NCBI RefSeq assembly: GCF_036320965.1 | Contig: NC_092231.1 | Coordinates: 378,197 to 442,196 of the forward strand | Direction: 5' to 3' | From: Panulirus ornatus | Taxonomy: Eukaryota; Arthropoda; Malacostraca; Decapoda; Palinuridae | DNA length: 64,000 bases | Part shown: positions 38,851-50,657 of the stretch, piece by piece | Layout of the letters: every line of letters starts with the position of its first letter | Numbering within the stretch: position 1 is the first letter of the stretch | Notes under the pieces: generated by a model | The model's input: only the letters and a program-made list of their open reading frames with translations | Told to the model about the DNA's origin: nothing | Databases searched by the model: none | Position numbers and translations under genes: made by a program

Positions 38851-38855
<5 letters not shown>
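38350..38855 (+). mobile_element. RTE-like LINE (family R), copy 13, long-tail 3' fragment
   Basis: Begins at the last coding codons (AACATACAGGAGGACGATAG; RNRVNWNDVVYRG equivalent) and contains the full long 3' untranslated region with cores GGCGCTACCTCCTTG (about 38587) and GGCGTTACCTCGCTGACACG (about 38812). It ends in (TA)n. Confidence 0.87.
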
Positions 38856-38930
<75 letters not shown>

Positions 38931-38936
38931 TTTTTC
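38856..38936. repeat. (TA)n then poly(T) between opposed LINE tails
   Basis: About 34 TA units and 14 T. Copy 13 (plus) and copy 14 (minus) meet tail to tail here, as at 29058. Confidence 0.96.
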
Positions 38937-40705
38937 CTTTATTTATTTATTTACTATACTTAATCACTGTTTCCTGCGTCAGCAAGGTAGCGCCAGGAAA
39001 CAGACGAGGAATGACCCATCCACTCAAATACAAATATATATATACATAAACGCCTATACACCCAAAGATACATACATATACATATACATATCAACATATA
39101 CACATATACATACACATACACAGACATATACATATATACACATGTACATATTCATACTTGCTTGCCTTCATCCATACTTGTCTCTACCCCGCCACACAGG
39201 AAACAGCATCGCAACCCCATGCTTCAGCGAGGTAGCTCCAGGAAAACAGACAAAAAAGGCCACATTTATCCACACTCAGTCTCTAGTAATCATGGGTAAT
39301 GCGCTGAAACCACAGCTCCCTACCCACATCCAGGCCCCACACAACTTTCCATGGTTTACCCCAGAAGCTTCACGTGCCCTGGCTCAGTCTATTGACAGCC
39401 CGTCGACCCCTAAATGCCAAATCGTTCCAATTCACACTATTCCTTGCACACCTCTCACCCTTCTGTATGTTCAAACCCTGATCGCTCAGAATCTTTTTCA
39501 GTCCCTCCTTCCACCTCTAATTTGGTCTCCCGCTTCTCCTTGTTCCCTCCACCTCTGACACATATATCCTCTTTGTCAGTCTCTCCTCACTCATTCTTTC
39601 CTTATGTCTAAACCATTTCAAAACACCCTCTTCTCCTCTCTCAACCATACACTTTTATTTCCACACATCTCTCTTACCTTTTCATTACTTACTCGATCAA
39701 ACCACTTCACACCACATATTAGCCTCAAAAATTTCATTTCCAACACATCCACCCTCCTCCGTACAACCCTATAGCCCATGCCTCGCAACCACATAACGTT
39801 GTTGGATCTACTATTCCTTCAAATATACCCATGGTCCGAGATAACGATCACTCCTTCCACACATTTTTCAACGCTCCCAGAACCTTCGCCCCCTCCCCCA
39901 CCTTGTGACTCACTTCCGCTTCCATGGTACCATTCGCTGCTAAATCCACTCCCAGATATCTAAAGCCCTTCACTTCCTCTATTTTTTCTTAATTCAAACT
40001 TACATCCCAATTATCTTGTCCCCCCATCCTACTGAACCTAATAACCTTGCTCTTATTCACATTTACTCTCAACTTTCTCCTTTCACTCACTTTTCCAAAC
40101 TTAGTCACCAACTTCAACAGTTTCTCCCTCGAATCAGCCACTAGACCTGTATCATCAGCGAACAACAACTGACTCACTTCCCAAGCCCTCTCCTCCCCAA
40201 CAGACTGCATATTCGCTCCTCTCTCTAAAATACTTGTATTTACCTTCCTAACCACCCCATCCATAAACAAATTAAACAACCATAGGGACATCACACACAC
40301 CTGCCGCAGACCGACCTTCACTGAGAACCAATCACTCTCCTCTCTTCCCACTCGTACACATGCCTTACATCCTTGGTAAAAACTTTTCACTGCTTCTAGC
40401 CACTCACCTCCCACACCATATACTCTTAAGACCTTCCACAGAGCATCTCTATCAACCCTATCATATGCCTTCTCCAGATCCATAAATGCCACATACGATT
40501 CCATCTGTTTTTCTAAGTATTCCTCACACACTTTTTTCAAAGCAAACACCTGATCCACACATCCTCTACCATTTCTGAAACCACATTACTCTTCCCCAGT
40601 CTGATGCTCTGTACATGCCTTCACCATCTCAATCAATACCCTCCCATATAATTTCCCAGGAATCCTCAACAGAGTTATACCTCTGTAGTTTGAACACTCA
40701 CCTTG
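38937..40705 (-). mobile_element. RTE-like LINE (family R), copy 14, older subfamily
   Basis: Long 3' untranslated region (38937-39420), then a minus-strand coding region. The first part is frameshifted. The frame 39989-40558 is open (189 codons: MDQVFALKKVCEEYLEKQME, motif [21 protein letters not shown], motif [21 protein letters not shown], motif C FADDTGLVAD). Motif B has Val for the usual Gly and Leu for Pro, so it is probably inactive. Near 40680 the sequence codes GITLLRIPGKLYGRVLIEMV, showing the two-Leu form of a motif where the young subfamily has lost one codon. It ends abruptly near 40705. Confidence 0.9.
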
Positions 40706-42779
40706 ATTAGGGCCACAGTTCCCTTGCTGTCTCATCTAAAACAAAAAGAAAAAGAGAAAGTGAATTATGGTTTGAAACCATTAGTGAAGCCCTGTTGTTA
40801 TTGCGGAACGAGGTGAGTGCCCCAAGGGATGAAGATGCCTTAATCAAAATTTTGCCCTTAGACAAGTAGTAGAAAACTTGTAGAAAAAAGATATATGCAA
40901 TATTTATAGATTAAGGAAAGACACATGGTAGGTGAATAGAAAAGCACTCTCAATAGGTCTGGGTTTATACGGTGTGCATAGAAAGACATGAATGCTGGAA
41001 GCGGTGCATGTGTGAGACAAGCTCGCTTAGTGAGTAAACAAATGCATTATTGTTTTTAGGGAGATTGTACCCTACATTTGGTTATGAGATTTATGTAATT
41101 CAAATGTATTTCATGGTATTCTCTTTTTTTTAATCTAGAAATGTCTTCTTTGATCTTTTACGATTTTCAGTTGATTTGATTATATCTTACGGTTCCTGCG
41201 AGGCCTGATAAAGCTGAAGAGGTATACAGCCAAGCCTCGCTTGGGGAAAAACAAAACTTGAAATGTTGGATGATACTGTAGCGCCCCATTGTCGCTCTGC
41301 TAAATGTTATCTTTACTGACGGCGCCGTGACTTGGTGTTAGGTCACAGCAGGTAACCTCATCTAACCAAATATTCCCGATGAATGAGTTTGATGGCCCAA
41401 CCTTCGTCCGCACCTGTGGCATTACCCCATGACATCCATACTCGATGTTGGGATGCTGGAGATCAGAAGATGCTGCTATTATAGATGACCTGACCCTTTC
41501 CTTTACAAGAGCCACTCTCAGTTCACCAGCATGGAGAGAGGTCAGAGCTTGCGACGTTCGGCTTCGACGACCTGACCTTCATGGCTACCGTCATACTGAA
41601 GGGTCTTAAATCAAGAGCCATACCGTCAATGCTCAGGAGTTGAAAAGGAGAAATTTACATGATGTCTATTTTGGTTACATGTATTTCATTTCTCATATTA
41701 CGAATTCTGCTTAAGAAATTCCTGGTGATTCATAGATTTATCGAAACAAGAATCTTCATAGCTGGATGAATCATTGCAGTTTTTTTAAGAGTTAGAATAT
41801 TCATCATAAATGGAAAGGAAAGTAGCAGAAAAGATGTAAAGAAGGTGCCAACAGGGACTCGTGTATTGACTTCAAAATTTTAGATACGATTACAAAGACT
41901 CGCGGGAAAAAACTTTACTCACGAGCAGAGAAAGGGCAAAATAAACGCCAGAGAGGAAGAACAGGTCCCAACTAAGTCGAACTCACAATTCCGTGAAGAC
42001 ACTGGTGGAAGTTTCATTTGAATAAGTCATGTGGTCTAAGCAATAGTAACAAAAAGGTTTCACAATGGGACAGAAAATGACTGAACAGGGTTAAAAGGAG
42101 AAAATGTATGATTATATAAAACTGAAGTAAATTCTTAATTAAAAGAAACATATATTTACCTGATTTAATCAGCTTTTATCATCATATCACGAAGGAAAAA
42201 TGTATAAATGGGGAGCAATCGCGGGTAATGACCGAACATGTAGCTGACACAGGAGATTAAATGTTGATCATCAGAAATGATGGGAAACTTGACTTTGCAA
42301 GGCACCAGTACAAAAGGTTAAACGGATGATGACTCATCAGAACATTTATAATCAAAGCTTTGAATACTGTTGTGTGCTAACAGCACCTTTCAAAGTGGGA
42401 GAAAATGTCGAGTTAAGAAATATAGAAAAATCCTTTACAGCAACACTGACTGATACGAGTAAAACTTGCTGTGAACAAATGAAATGACTGGGGTTGCTCT
42501 CTAGGTGACACAAGGAAGACATTATATAATTTGCCCTCGGAACATCCTTGAAGGGATTCTTCGATATTCGTTAAAAGATCATTCCTAGTTGGCATGACAG
42601 CCATTGAAAAACTAGGGTAATATCTCTTTTATATAACTACAACTGCCCAAATATATAATAATAGTGGGAACACACTGGGCTGGAACTGTTTAACTTGCTG
42701 CTTACTACGTTAGAACTGTTATGGACCATCCTGTGGAGAACGGCACATACTCACAGGGCGAATATCTGTCAAGTGTAGG
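40706..42779. other. No gene recognised
   Basis: About 2 kb of AT-rich, unique-looking DNA. The only recognisable item is a partial foldback element near 41570. Short minus frames (41300-41515, 42413-42604) have no motif. Confidence 0.5.
41569..41646. mobile_element. Foldback element, family E (copy 3, partial)
   Basis: Centre and right arm only: ACCTGACCTTCATGG, CTACCGTCATACTGAAGGGT, GCCATACCGTCAATGCTCAG, GAGTTGAA. Confidence 0.5.
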
Positions 42780-42930
42780 TGATCAGACCAGAAACAGAGG
42801 TCGTCTTAGTCAGATCAGAAAACATTTTAATCAGATCAGAAATACAGGTCTTGTTTTTTAGTCAAACCGGAAACACAGGTCTTGTTAGTCGGACCAAAAA
42901 CACAGGTCTAGTTAGTCAGACCAGAAATGT
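42780..42930. repeat. Five-copy ~27-bp tandem repeat
   Basis: Units of the form CAGACCAGAAACACAGGTCT plus TGTTAGT, imperfect. Confidence 0.82.
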
Positions 42931-43119
42931 TTAAGATCATGTCAGAAAAACTGGTGATCCTTTATCGTGTGGATGTGAGGATGTGGTGTAGGTATGTGGT
43001 TGACCAGATCTCAGGTACTAACTTTATGCAAAGCTTATTTTTCTTTCAAAGTAGACGTAAACTCAAGCTTTTCTTTATTATTTTGAACTCTGTTATCATT
43101 TGTTGCATTTTGAAAAAAA

Positions 43120-43168
<49 letters not shown>

Positions 43169-43549
43169 GGAGTGGGTAAGTGCTTCAATGAGAGGTGGCC
43201 AAAGCAGACAACAGAACTGCCCTGCAAATATTGCAAGCACTGTTGCTGGAGCTTCGACAACTGAAGGCTTGGAGATTAATGCGTCTGAAATGTTTTGCCA
43301 ATATTGTGCCTGCCTCCGCCTGCTTCGAATTCCGATCTGGTGTATACGACACAGATGTAGGGTCACTTACACGTGGATATTGGTAATGGAATTTATCATG
43401 CTGTTTCATAACTTGTTTTGACTTAAGAATGATAAGCTACATATGTCGCCATATTGTTTGTTATTGTCGTCTTTTATTGTGTCTCAGCTTTAGTCTGGAA
43501 AAAGAAAATTAGGAAATTCAGTCATTTGTTTTCCTAGATGGTGTGACTC
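42931..43549. other. (GT)n at 43121-43166; no gene recognised
   Basis: Frames of 60-160 codons on both strands at 42927-43421 overlap one another around the microsatellite. None shows a motif. Confidence 0.55.
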
Positions 43550-43845
43550 GACCTGTTGCTTGAGTGGGCATGGCTCTCTTTGTTGCATGAAAGGGCATGG
43601 ATCACCTGGTGCATGAGTGGAGATGGCTCTACCTGGTGCTTGAGTGGGCATGGCTTTACCCGATGCTTGAGTGGGCATGGCTTTCTTTGTTGCATGAAAG
43701 GGCATGGATCTCCTGGTGCATGAGTGGACATGGCTCTCTCTTGTGTTTGAGTGGGCGTGGTTCTACCCGGTGCTTGAGTGGGCATGGCTCTACCTGGTGC
43801 TTGAGTGGGTATGGCTCTACCAGGTGCTTGAGTGGGCATGGCTGA
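43550..43845. repeat. ~27-bp minisatellite, about eleven units
   Basis: TGCTTGAGTGGGCATGGCTC-type units of 26-27 bases. A sub-block of four units (with GTTGCATGAAAGGGCATGGA) recurs at 43580 and 43700, giving a higher-order period of about 108-110 bases. Confidence 0.88.
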
Positions 43846-44275
43846 AGTCATAATACGATTGGCATTGTACAGTAAGATATCGATTCTTGTGGATAAACCT
43901 GAACGGAGTCCTTGTGGGAGTAGTGGAAGTGACCCCTTGTGCTTGGAATGTGTTCTTGGCTGCCGTGTAAGGCTCCCAATTGTAAACACAGTACCTTTAT
44001 AACACGGTTATAATACAAATACCCATGGAAAAGTAGTGGGAGAATCCGCACCACGAACTACGCTGCCTACCACTTGTGGAGGACTATTGATGGAGGTAGA
44101 GACGTACCCTTTTCTTCCTCCCCTCACTTACCTTGCGTCTTCCCTTTTCTTCTCCCATCACTGATCTCTCACCACCCATTCATTTCATCCTCGCTCACCT
44201 TCCATCACCACTTGTCTTCTCTTACTTTCTTCTCGTCACCTCTTCTGCCTTCTCCCTCCATTATCCTTAACTTTC

Positions 44276-44278
<3 letters not shown>
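43846..44278. other. No gene recognised; pyrimidine-rich from 44105
   Basis: A C/T-rich stretch (44105-44278) leads into the following (CT)n. Confidence 0.5.

Positions 44279-44330
<52 letters not shown>
44279..44330. repeat. (CT)n microsatellite
   Basis: About 26 CT units inside a pyrimidine-rich stretch. Confidence 0.97.
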
Positions 44331-44334
<4 letters not shown>

Positions 44335-44419
44335 ACTTCTCACCTTACTCCACTTCCCTTTCTCATCTTTCTTAGATTTTTCTTGCTCCCTTCCCATCCT
44401 ATTTTATTTAGATAGATTA

Positions 44420-45030
44420 TCTGAATGGGCGGGTACATGGAAGATGTTAGGGTTCATTAATAGGACTGTCAGCAATAAAACTCCTAAAGTATTATTGCAA
44501 CTTTATCTGGCGTTGGTGAGACCACATTTGGATTATGTGGTACACTTTTGGGCTCCATACTGTGCAGTTGATATAGATTATTTAGAGAGTACAAAGGCGA
44601 ATGACGAAAATGATCTCTGGAATTAGAAACCTCACTTATGAAGGAAGGTTGAAAACTGAATTTACACTCACTTAAGAGGAGGAGGGCTAGAGGGGATATG
44701 ACAAGTTTGTAAATGGGTGAAGGGCATCGTGAATAAAGTTCTTAGAATGGCTCCACCGGATAGGACAAGAAATAATGGATTTAGATTAGAAAAAAAAATA
44801 GACATAGGTTGGATGTTGGTAAATATTGGTTCGGGAATAGGTTAGTAGATATTTGGAACAAGCTGCCAAGTACAGTGGGGAAAGCTAGGCCCTTAGGCAG
44901 CTTTAAACGAAGGTTGGGTGTGCTTATGGGTTCAGGAGGTTGACTGTAGGGAGGATAGACTCAGGACCTGCCTAGCATGGGCTAATAGGCCTCTTGCAGT
45001 GCCCTCACTTCGTATTCTTATGGCCAGGAT
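44420..45030 (+). mobile_element. CR1-like LINE (family K), C-terminal fragment with 3' tail
   Basis: The plus frame 44444-44626 gives LGFINRTVSNKTPKVLLQLY, LALVRPHLDYVVHFWAPYCA and DIDYLES. A frameshift then gives KMISGIRNLTYEGRLKTE (about 44600-44655) and further frames give the NIWNKLPS-type and LGSFKRRLGVLM-type ends (about 44850-44935). The LVRPHLDY motif and the FKRRL end are CR1-group signatures. The 3' tail contains GGACCTGCCTAGCATGGGCT, AATAGGCCTCTTGCAGTG and ends TTCGTATTCTTATGG. It is inactive and a separate family from C and R. Confidence 0.8.
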
Positions 45031-45286
45031 GTTTCATTGGAAGCAGAGTTAGCACAACGGCATGAGAGATTCTTATAAAAGTCTTGATGAATTTAGTAAG
45101 TGTACAGGTTTCATGGAAGGGTACTGGAGGATCTTCCTCCCCACTTTTATCCCTTCTCATGCGGAAGGAATAAATAACTGACCTGAAAATTGACTTCAGA
45201 GTTTTCTCGGAATCTCATTAACGTGCCAGCAGGTCCAAACTCTCCCTGAAGACTAGGGAAGGAGAGTGTACAGACTGTTCCACTCC
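45031..45286. other. No gene recognised
   Basis: Short unique stretch. Confidence 0.5.
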
Positions 45287-45393
45287 TTTAGCACGACGGT
45301 ACAACCCTTGAGTACGACGGTATGGCCCTTCAGCACGACTGTACGACTATTGAGTACGACGGAATGAATTTTTTGGTATGATGACCTTTTTAA
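45287..45393. mobile_element. Foldback element, family E (copy 4, one arm)
   Basis: Four tandem arm units: AGCACGACGGTACAACCCTT, GAGTACGACGGTATGGCCCT, CAGCACGACTGTACGACTAT, GAGTACGACGGAATGAAT. The opposite arm is missing. It shows that an arm is itself a tandem repeat of about 21-22 bases. Confidence 0.75.
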
Positions 45394-45811
45394 ACATTTA
45401 AGTTTTTGAAAGAGGTCGACGACGTGACGTGGACAGTGAAGAGTTCTTCGAAAGATGTAGGAACAGAGCAACCAGATGCCATAACATTAGATTATATGAG
45501 AAACGTTAAAAAGTATGTAAAAAAATATGTTAATAGTGTAAGAGTGGTGCATGGATGGAACGGTATGATTGAGGACGTGGTTAAATAGACACCATACATA
45601 GATTTATGAAGTTGTATGATAGTAAAGAATATTCAAGAGATGGGGCCTCACGAGTGTAAAACTCCCTCCCCGTTCACTACAGATAGGTAATTACACAGGT
45701 TACTACATCGTACCTGCACTTGAAGCATATGGGCGCCTACATATGTGTAGTTTGCTCAACCACAGTGACTTAAAGGATTGTTTAAGCCAGAAATCATACT
45801 TTTTACGTTCA
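45394..45811. other. No gene recognised
   Basis: A 60-codon plus frame (45406-45588) lacks motifs. Confidence 0.45.
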
Positions 45812-45955
45812 CCTCTTGACCACGACGGTACGATCCTTGAGCACAACCGTTCGACACATGGATATTATGGCTTGCCCTTTACCATGACCCTTAAGTGTCA
45901 GGTCAGAGGTTAAAATCATACCCAAGGTTCATAATGTCGTGCCCAAGAGGTTAAT
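45812..45955. mobile_element. Foldback element, family E (copy 5)
   Basis: Left arm TTGACCACGACGGTACGATCC, centre CCCTTAAGTGTCAGGTCAGAG, right arm CATACCCAAGGTTCATAATG, TCGTGCCCAAGAGGTTAA. Confidence 0.75.
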
Positions 45956-46861
45956 ATCGTGCAGGAACCCGCCACACACCTGTCCTGACCCAGGAGCCAC
46001 CATATAGATACCATGGTCGGTACTTCAAAACTTTGGCAGCCGTTACTGTATACATGGCAGCCACGCTGTAGTGAGGGCCGAGACCACACCCACTCAGTAG
46101 AGCTATACGTGTGATACTATATTGCCTCCAGAACAGTTCCCTCAATCACCGGTCCTGGACGGGAAGATGTAATTAGGTATCGGCCAGTTAGACGGAATTC
46201 CCGGGAATGCTTCCCTGGGATCATCGCTCTTTATCTGGGACTCACTGAGGCACAGTCACCTTGCCTGTCATTCTGACGACGAAACACTGAATTATTTCAT
46301 TTCCAATTATTTTCCTGCTTTGGTTGTCGTTTCAGATATCATAGCCAAGACCAAATTCTCATCAGAATATGATTAACAGATCCACGAGCGATATAGTTGT
46401 CAATCGTCAGCTTAAATCTTTGCTTACAGTGTCCTAGCTTAAAACTGTTAACAGATGATTCTTTCTCGATCACATTTCCTTTGTTTCTTGCCTCCGATAT
46501 CGCTCCCTGGCAGGATTCTGCTACCCCTTAGTATATGTCTGAAGAATTGCATTTTGATAATGATGTTTGATTCACGAGTTTCTTAGCCTAGACGACGCTT
46601 ACTTGATCCTCACTACAAATTTTGGCGCCGTAGGACCGATTTTCGATTCAAGACACCCAGTGTCACACTGCCGTAAGTAGAGGAGGGACTATGGTATCAA
46701 GTGTCATGGTTACGATCACATGTAATAGGGTGTGTGTTCGTCAGAGCAACGACCAGATCATCAGGGTGCGTAGTCCTCAGAGCTACAGTCAGATGTAGAG
46801 TCGGTAGGGATATGATCAAATGTATCAGTATAGTCGTTACGGGTACAATTATATGTATTAC
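45956..46861. other. No gene recognised
   Basis: No motif in either strand. Confidence 0.5.
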
Positions 46862-46940
46862 GTCACGTGAAAGGTCACGCCATTATACTTAAGGGTTGCA
46901 CAATGTGCTCTAGAATGCACCGTCATGCTTACGGGGTTAG
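46862..46940. mobile_element. Foldback element, family E (copy 6, right arm)
   Basis: GTGAAAGGTCACGCCATTAT, ACTTAAGGGTTGCAC and CACCGTCATGCTTACGGGGTT. Right arm only. Confidence 0.65.
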
Positions 46941-47238
46941 TTAGACTTGATCTCATGAACCGTTCCTTGAGGCCAGGTTTCTCGAATCGCAAAATTGTTT
47001 ATTGCCATTAATGTGTACGGGACTGAGGTTGTGGTCGCTGATCAACGGTACATGATATTGTGAAATCAAATATGTATTCCTCTTGTAGAACGTCGGAGAT
47101 ACACACACTTTCTTGGATTATTTTGGTTGGTTAATGAAGGTTAGTCTGTGATCCTTTGATATGTGGCCAGGCCTAAATGGGGTTTACGGATGTGGTGGAA
47201 CTGATAGCCTGACTGCTTTTCACCTCCGATAACTCTGG
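46941..47238. other. No gene recognised
   Basis: Short unique stretch downstream of the minus-strand pseudogene. Confidence 0.5.
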
Positions 47239-48240
47239 TCAACAAAATTTAGAATTTTTTTTTAGTCTCACGAAGCAAAACAGTTGGACCTTATTGACCT
47301 TATATGCAGTCAATAGATCTTTACAGACTCTTAAATGAGAGCCATGCAGTTTTTCAACTTCACTTAGCTCTTCATTGAACTTTTCATCTCGTAGCAGTTC
47401 CCTGATTTGTGGTTTCATAAGAATAAACAAGCGCCACTCATCTGTGTTATATTCGTTGCCAAGTGCCTCCGTAACAGAACGAACATCATTGCAAAACATC
47501 AGACCATCTTCAAGGGAGAAAAATTCTTCGAACACGACATAGCGATCACGATGAAAACAGACTTTAGTTTAATTCTGGAGATGATTCTAGACCTTTAACC
47601 TGAACCCCAAAAGTTCGGCTTGCTTCTTAGACAAATTTGAATCGCGGACGAGATGATTAAGATCTCCTTGACTCAGCAAATGTGGTTCACGTGAAGAACA
47701 GTTTACTTCAAATGTTGGATCCATAGTGGTCTCTACTTGGTCTGCTTTCTCATCACCAGACTCATCGTCACTCGTCAACAGACTCATCGTTACTCGTCAG
47801 CAAACTCATCGTCACTCAGTGTCATGTTTCTTGGAGGCTCTGGCACAGGTAATTCCTGATTGTGAGGTACTGACTTCATAGCAGATGGTAAATTAGGATA
47901 TTTAATAGTAGGCTTGGATTTTGATGTTATACCATTTATATTTGTCAGGCAGAAGTAGCAATCCAAAGTGTGATCTTTGGGTTCTCTCCAAACCATAGGA
48001 ATGGCAATAGGCATACGGCGTGAACCTTCTGCCCAGGTTGTGAGAAGCCTGACACATGTGACACAACAAATATGAGGGGCTCAACTTTTATCCTGGTCAA
48101 CCACTTTACAACCAAAGTAATTTCATAACATTATTTAATGAGGGCTGTGATAGAACGTTTTTCCGATATGAAGGTCAGTTCACCGCAGATGTAGCAGAAA
48201 GAATTCGTACTATTTACACAGTTTTTTGGCATTATAACGG
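47239..48240 (-). pseudogene. Decayed copy of an uncharacterised multicopy arthropod gene
   Basis: The minus strand reads as one protein broken by stops and frameshifts. N terminus MPKNCVNSTNSFCYICGELT (48240-48180), then in a shifted frame YFGCKVVDQDKS, stop where Trp is expected (TGA), and APHICCVTCVRLLTTWAEGS (about 48100-48020). Next come RRMPIAIPMVWREPKDHTLD and CYFCLTNINGITSKSK (about 48010-47910), NLPSAMKSVPHNQELPVPEP (about 47880-47830), an acidic DDE-rich stretch, DPTFEVNCSSREPHLLSQGD and LSKKQAELLGFRLK (about 47730-47590). The last part is EEFFSLEDGLMFCNDVRSVT, EWRLFI then MKPQIRELLRDEKFNEELSE (47535-47340). Paired cysteines (CYICG, CCVTC, CYFC) suggest zinc binding. I recall near-identical uncharacterised proteins in arthropod genomes in many copies. 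Compared with those, a central part seems deleted between EWRLFI and PQIRELL. The function is unknown to me. No introns are evident, so a processed or transposon-borne origin is possible. Confidence 0.8.
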
Positions 48241-48892
48241 TGGATGGGGTATCAACACAACACTTGAATACACAAAAGCTCAATCTGTTAACAGAGTGGA
48301 AAAGACTGTTTGCACATTGAGTTCTGGCCTGCAACTGACAGAACTGCTACTCAGGACAGTGGCTACTGTTGGAATATCCCAACATTTCCAGTCATGTTTC
48401 TGCAGGCCCCTTGGTGACTCATATATCTAGGCTTATGCTTTCAAAAAAGAAGCTATTTCACTTTACAAGCAATGAAAATAGCTGTTTGTCAAACTTTTTA
48501 TTTCAAATTCTCCGTAGAATACTGGTACATACTTACTGTACGTAATGATATGCACGTAGAATGGGACAAAAAGACTATGGGTGATAGAGAAATTATGAAA
48601 ACATATTTGGATTCATGGGACAAAATACATAAGAAACATTTTATCCATGGGACCAAATCTCTGTTGGCCAGTGTAACCTGTATAGCTAGGGATTAATGAT
48701 CGTGATGACCGGAGAAGTTGGCACAAGGAAAATGGCAGACAGATCCACCAGGACTCGGCGTCCATACCTGAATTATGTTTGGAAATAGAATTCATTATCG
48801 GTCATGTGATGGATTATAAAGATTCTCGTTAGTCTTCTGATTGACAGAATCATAGTTTATCCTCACGGACAAGACTATGTGGCTCTTAAGAA
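48241..48892. other. No gene recognised
   Basis: A 74-codon plus frame at 48472-48696 and the opposing frame carry no motif. Confidence 0.5.
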
Positions 48893-49045
48893 GGACATTA
48901 CGACCCTTAGGTATGTTGTTGATGTATAGCTTGGCCGTTAAGCGTTAGGTAAGAGGCCAGACCGTTGTATCATCATACCGAAGCACCATTATACTCGAGT
49001 CCTGTCTCCATGTTCAAGGGTCGAACCATCGTGTCTTATTAAAAT
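48893..49045. mobile_element. Foldback element, family E (copy 7)
   Basis: Left arm GACATTACGACCCTTAGGTATG, centre GGCCGTTAAGCGTTAGGTAAGAGGCC, right arm ATCATACCGAAGCACCATTAT and TTCAAGGGTCGAACCATCGTG. More diverged than the others. Confidence 0.6.
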
Positions 49046-49139
49046 GAATCTTGTTTCTGTAGTCTCTCCTAAATTCCAGACTCATACATACGGTTTTATC
49101 TCAGAAAACGGTTGAAATTCTTAGGAGGTTCTTGGTTCC

Positions 49140-49345
49140 CTCAGGCGACTGTGGTGTCGGATGGGTGATGTGGGGAGGGGGGCAATGACCCCCAGCTGCA
49201 TCGATGGTTTCGGCGAGGGCGCGGGGGAGGCAAGGCGAGGGCGCGGAGGGAGGCAAGGGAGAGGTGTGACCCCGGCAGAGGCGGCGGCAGAGGGAGAGAG
49301 GTGTGGCTGTGACCTCGGCAGCGCCGCCGGCCTGACCTCTGACGC
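49140..49345. other. GC-rich, CpG-rich island
   Basis: Strongly GC-rich against an AT-rich background, with many CG steps and GAGGCAAGGCGAGGGCGCGG-like internal repetition. All six frames are open for 60-90 codons for this reason. A CpG-type regulatory region is possible but unsupported by any adjacent gene. Confidence 0.55.
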
Positions 49346-49970
49346 GGCTGGAAAGAAGCCAAAACAGATATGAATTTGCCATTAATTATCTGTTATCAGG
49401 CCGGGCCGCTGCCCTGACTATCATCCCTATAAATGGCTGACTGCGGAAGCGGCAGTTGGTGCGGCTTAATGGTTCGTGACTCGGCCGGGGTGGAGGTGGG
49501 GTGGGGGGTTCGTCCTGGGGATCTTCCTGTGGGAGGAAGGGGCGTCTTGCAGGGGTCTAAAGTTGATCGCCATATCTGGGTTCATAGTGATCATGGTGGA
49601 GGGAGTTGATGATGCACTAAGGCACGAGAGGATGTCGGAATGGGGGAGGTGGTGTTGTACTAGATGTACTAGATGGTGTGCTGTGGGATGTGGTGTTATG
49701 CTTTGGAGGTGGTGATGTAGTGGAGGAGGTGATGCTGTACTGAGTGAGGGACCGGTATAGTGAACTGGGTGAGGTGGTGATGTACTTAAGTGTAAATAAT
49801 GATATGCTTATCCCGTCTGCGCTCCAGAATGTATAGTCTTCGTGGTTTCAGTGGTTCCCCGTAGTTCACTTCCTTCACATAGTTAATACGGCCAGTCAGA
49901 GATATCTGAACACGTTCTAACCGTGCAATATGGCCTACGTTTAAAGGCGATGTTAGAACATAGCGGTGTT
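49346..49970. other. No gene recognised; loose GGTGGTGATG repeats near 49660-49780
   Basis: G/T-rich phrases (GAGGTGGTGATGTACT-like) recur a few times imperfectly. Confidence 0.5.
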
Positions 49971-50200
49971 CTAGTCATGAAGTGTTAGTATCTTGAAGAG
50001 CGTCATCAGGAAGAGCCATCCTACCATATTTCTAGAAGAAGTAGTTGTTACTTCGTTTTGTTCGCCGAAGGTAAGGTCGTCAGAAATTATTACTACGAGG
50101 TCGAGATCTTTAACATTGTTAGATAGTGACATAACGATGTCAGTCCCAGCAGTATTGTTTGCTACTCTTAGATTTTTAACTGTCATCCTACTAGAAGAAT
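49971..50200 (-). mobile_element. LINE reverse-transcriptase thumb fragment
   Basis: The minus frame encodes NNVKDLDLVVIISDDLTFGE and SSRNMVGWLF, matching the VKDLGV-I-SDDL-F and R-MVGWL pattern after the FADD motif in CR1/Jockey-type polymerases. It then loses frame. Only about 70 codons are recognisable. It may belong with the endonuclease fragment at 51531-52530, same strand. Confidence 0.6.
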
Positions 50201-50657
50201 TGGAACTTATCCATATTGTTAAGCATGCTGTTTGTGGTGACCTATTGGGCTTTGTTTATGTCATTTTGGCATTTCTCAGTGTCTTTTACAGGCGATAGTG
50301 TCACAGTATGATCTACAGAAGATGACAGTGTCACACTTACGATGGTACGCAAGTATGATATGTGTTTGCGTCAGATACAAGAGTGAGGTACGCGATGGGT
50401 GCAAATACTGTTTGTTTGAGGTTTAGGGTGGAGACACGAGAAGTGGCCTGGTTTGTTTAAACGTGATTTGACGTGTTGTTAAAAAGCTGTATATATCCAA
50501 CCTCCAATTTTATCGGTTATTATCTTTGTATTCATGTTATAAGACACCATATTATAAGACGCCATAAGACATGTTCACATTTGTTAAAGGATGTTGTATA
50601 TTCTATGTACATCACACCACTATTTATGCATTAATTTATATTTTCGTTATACTATCT
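50201..50657. other. No gene recognised
   Basis: AT-rich unique stretch. Confidence 0.5.

Noticed and set aside
42927..43421. 164-codon plus frame and two opposing frames around a (GT)n tract
   Set aside because: Three frames compete over the same bases and the longest encodes the microsatellite as poly-CV.
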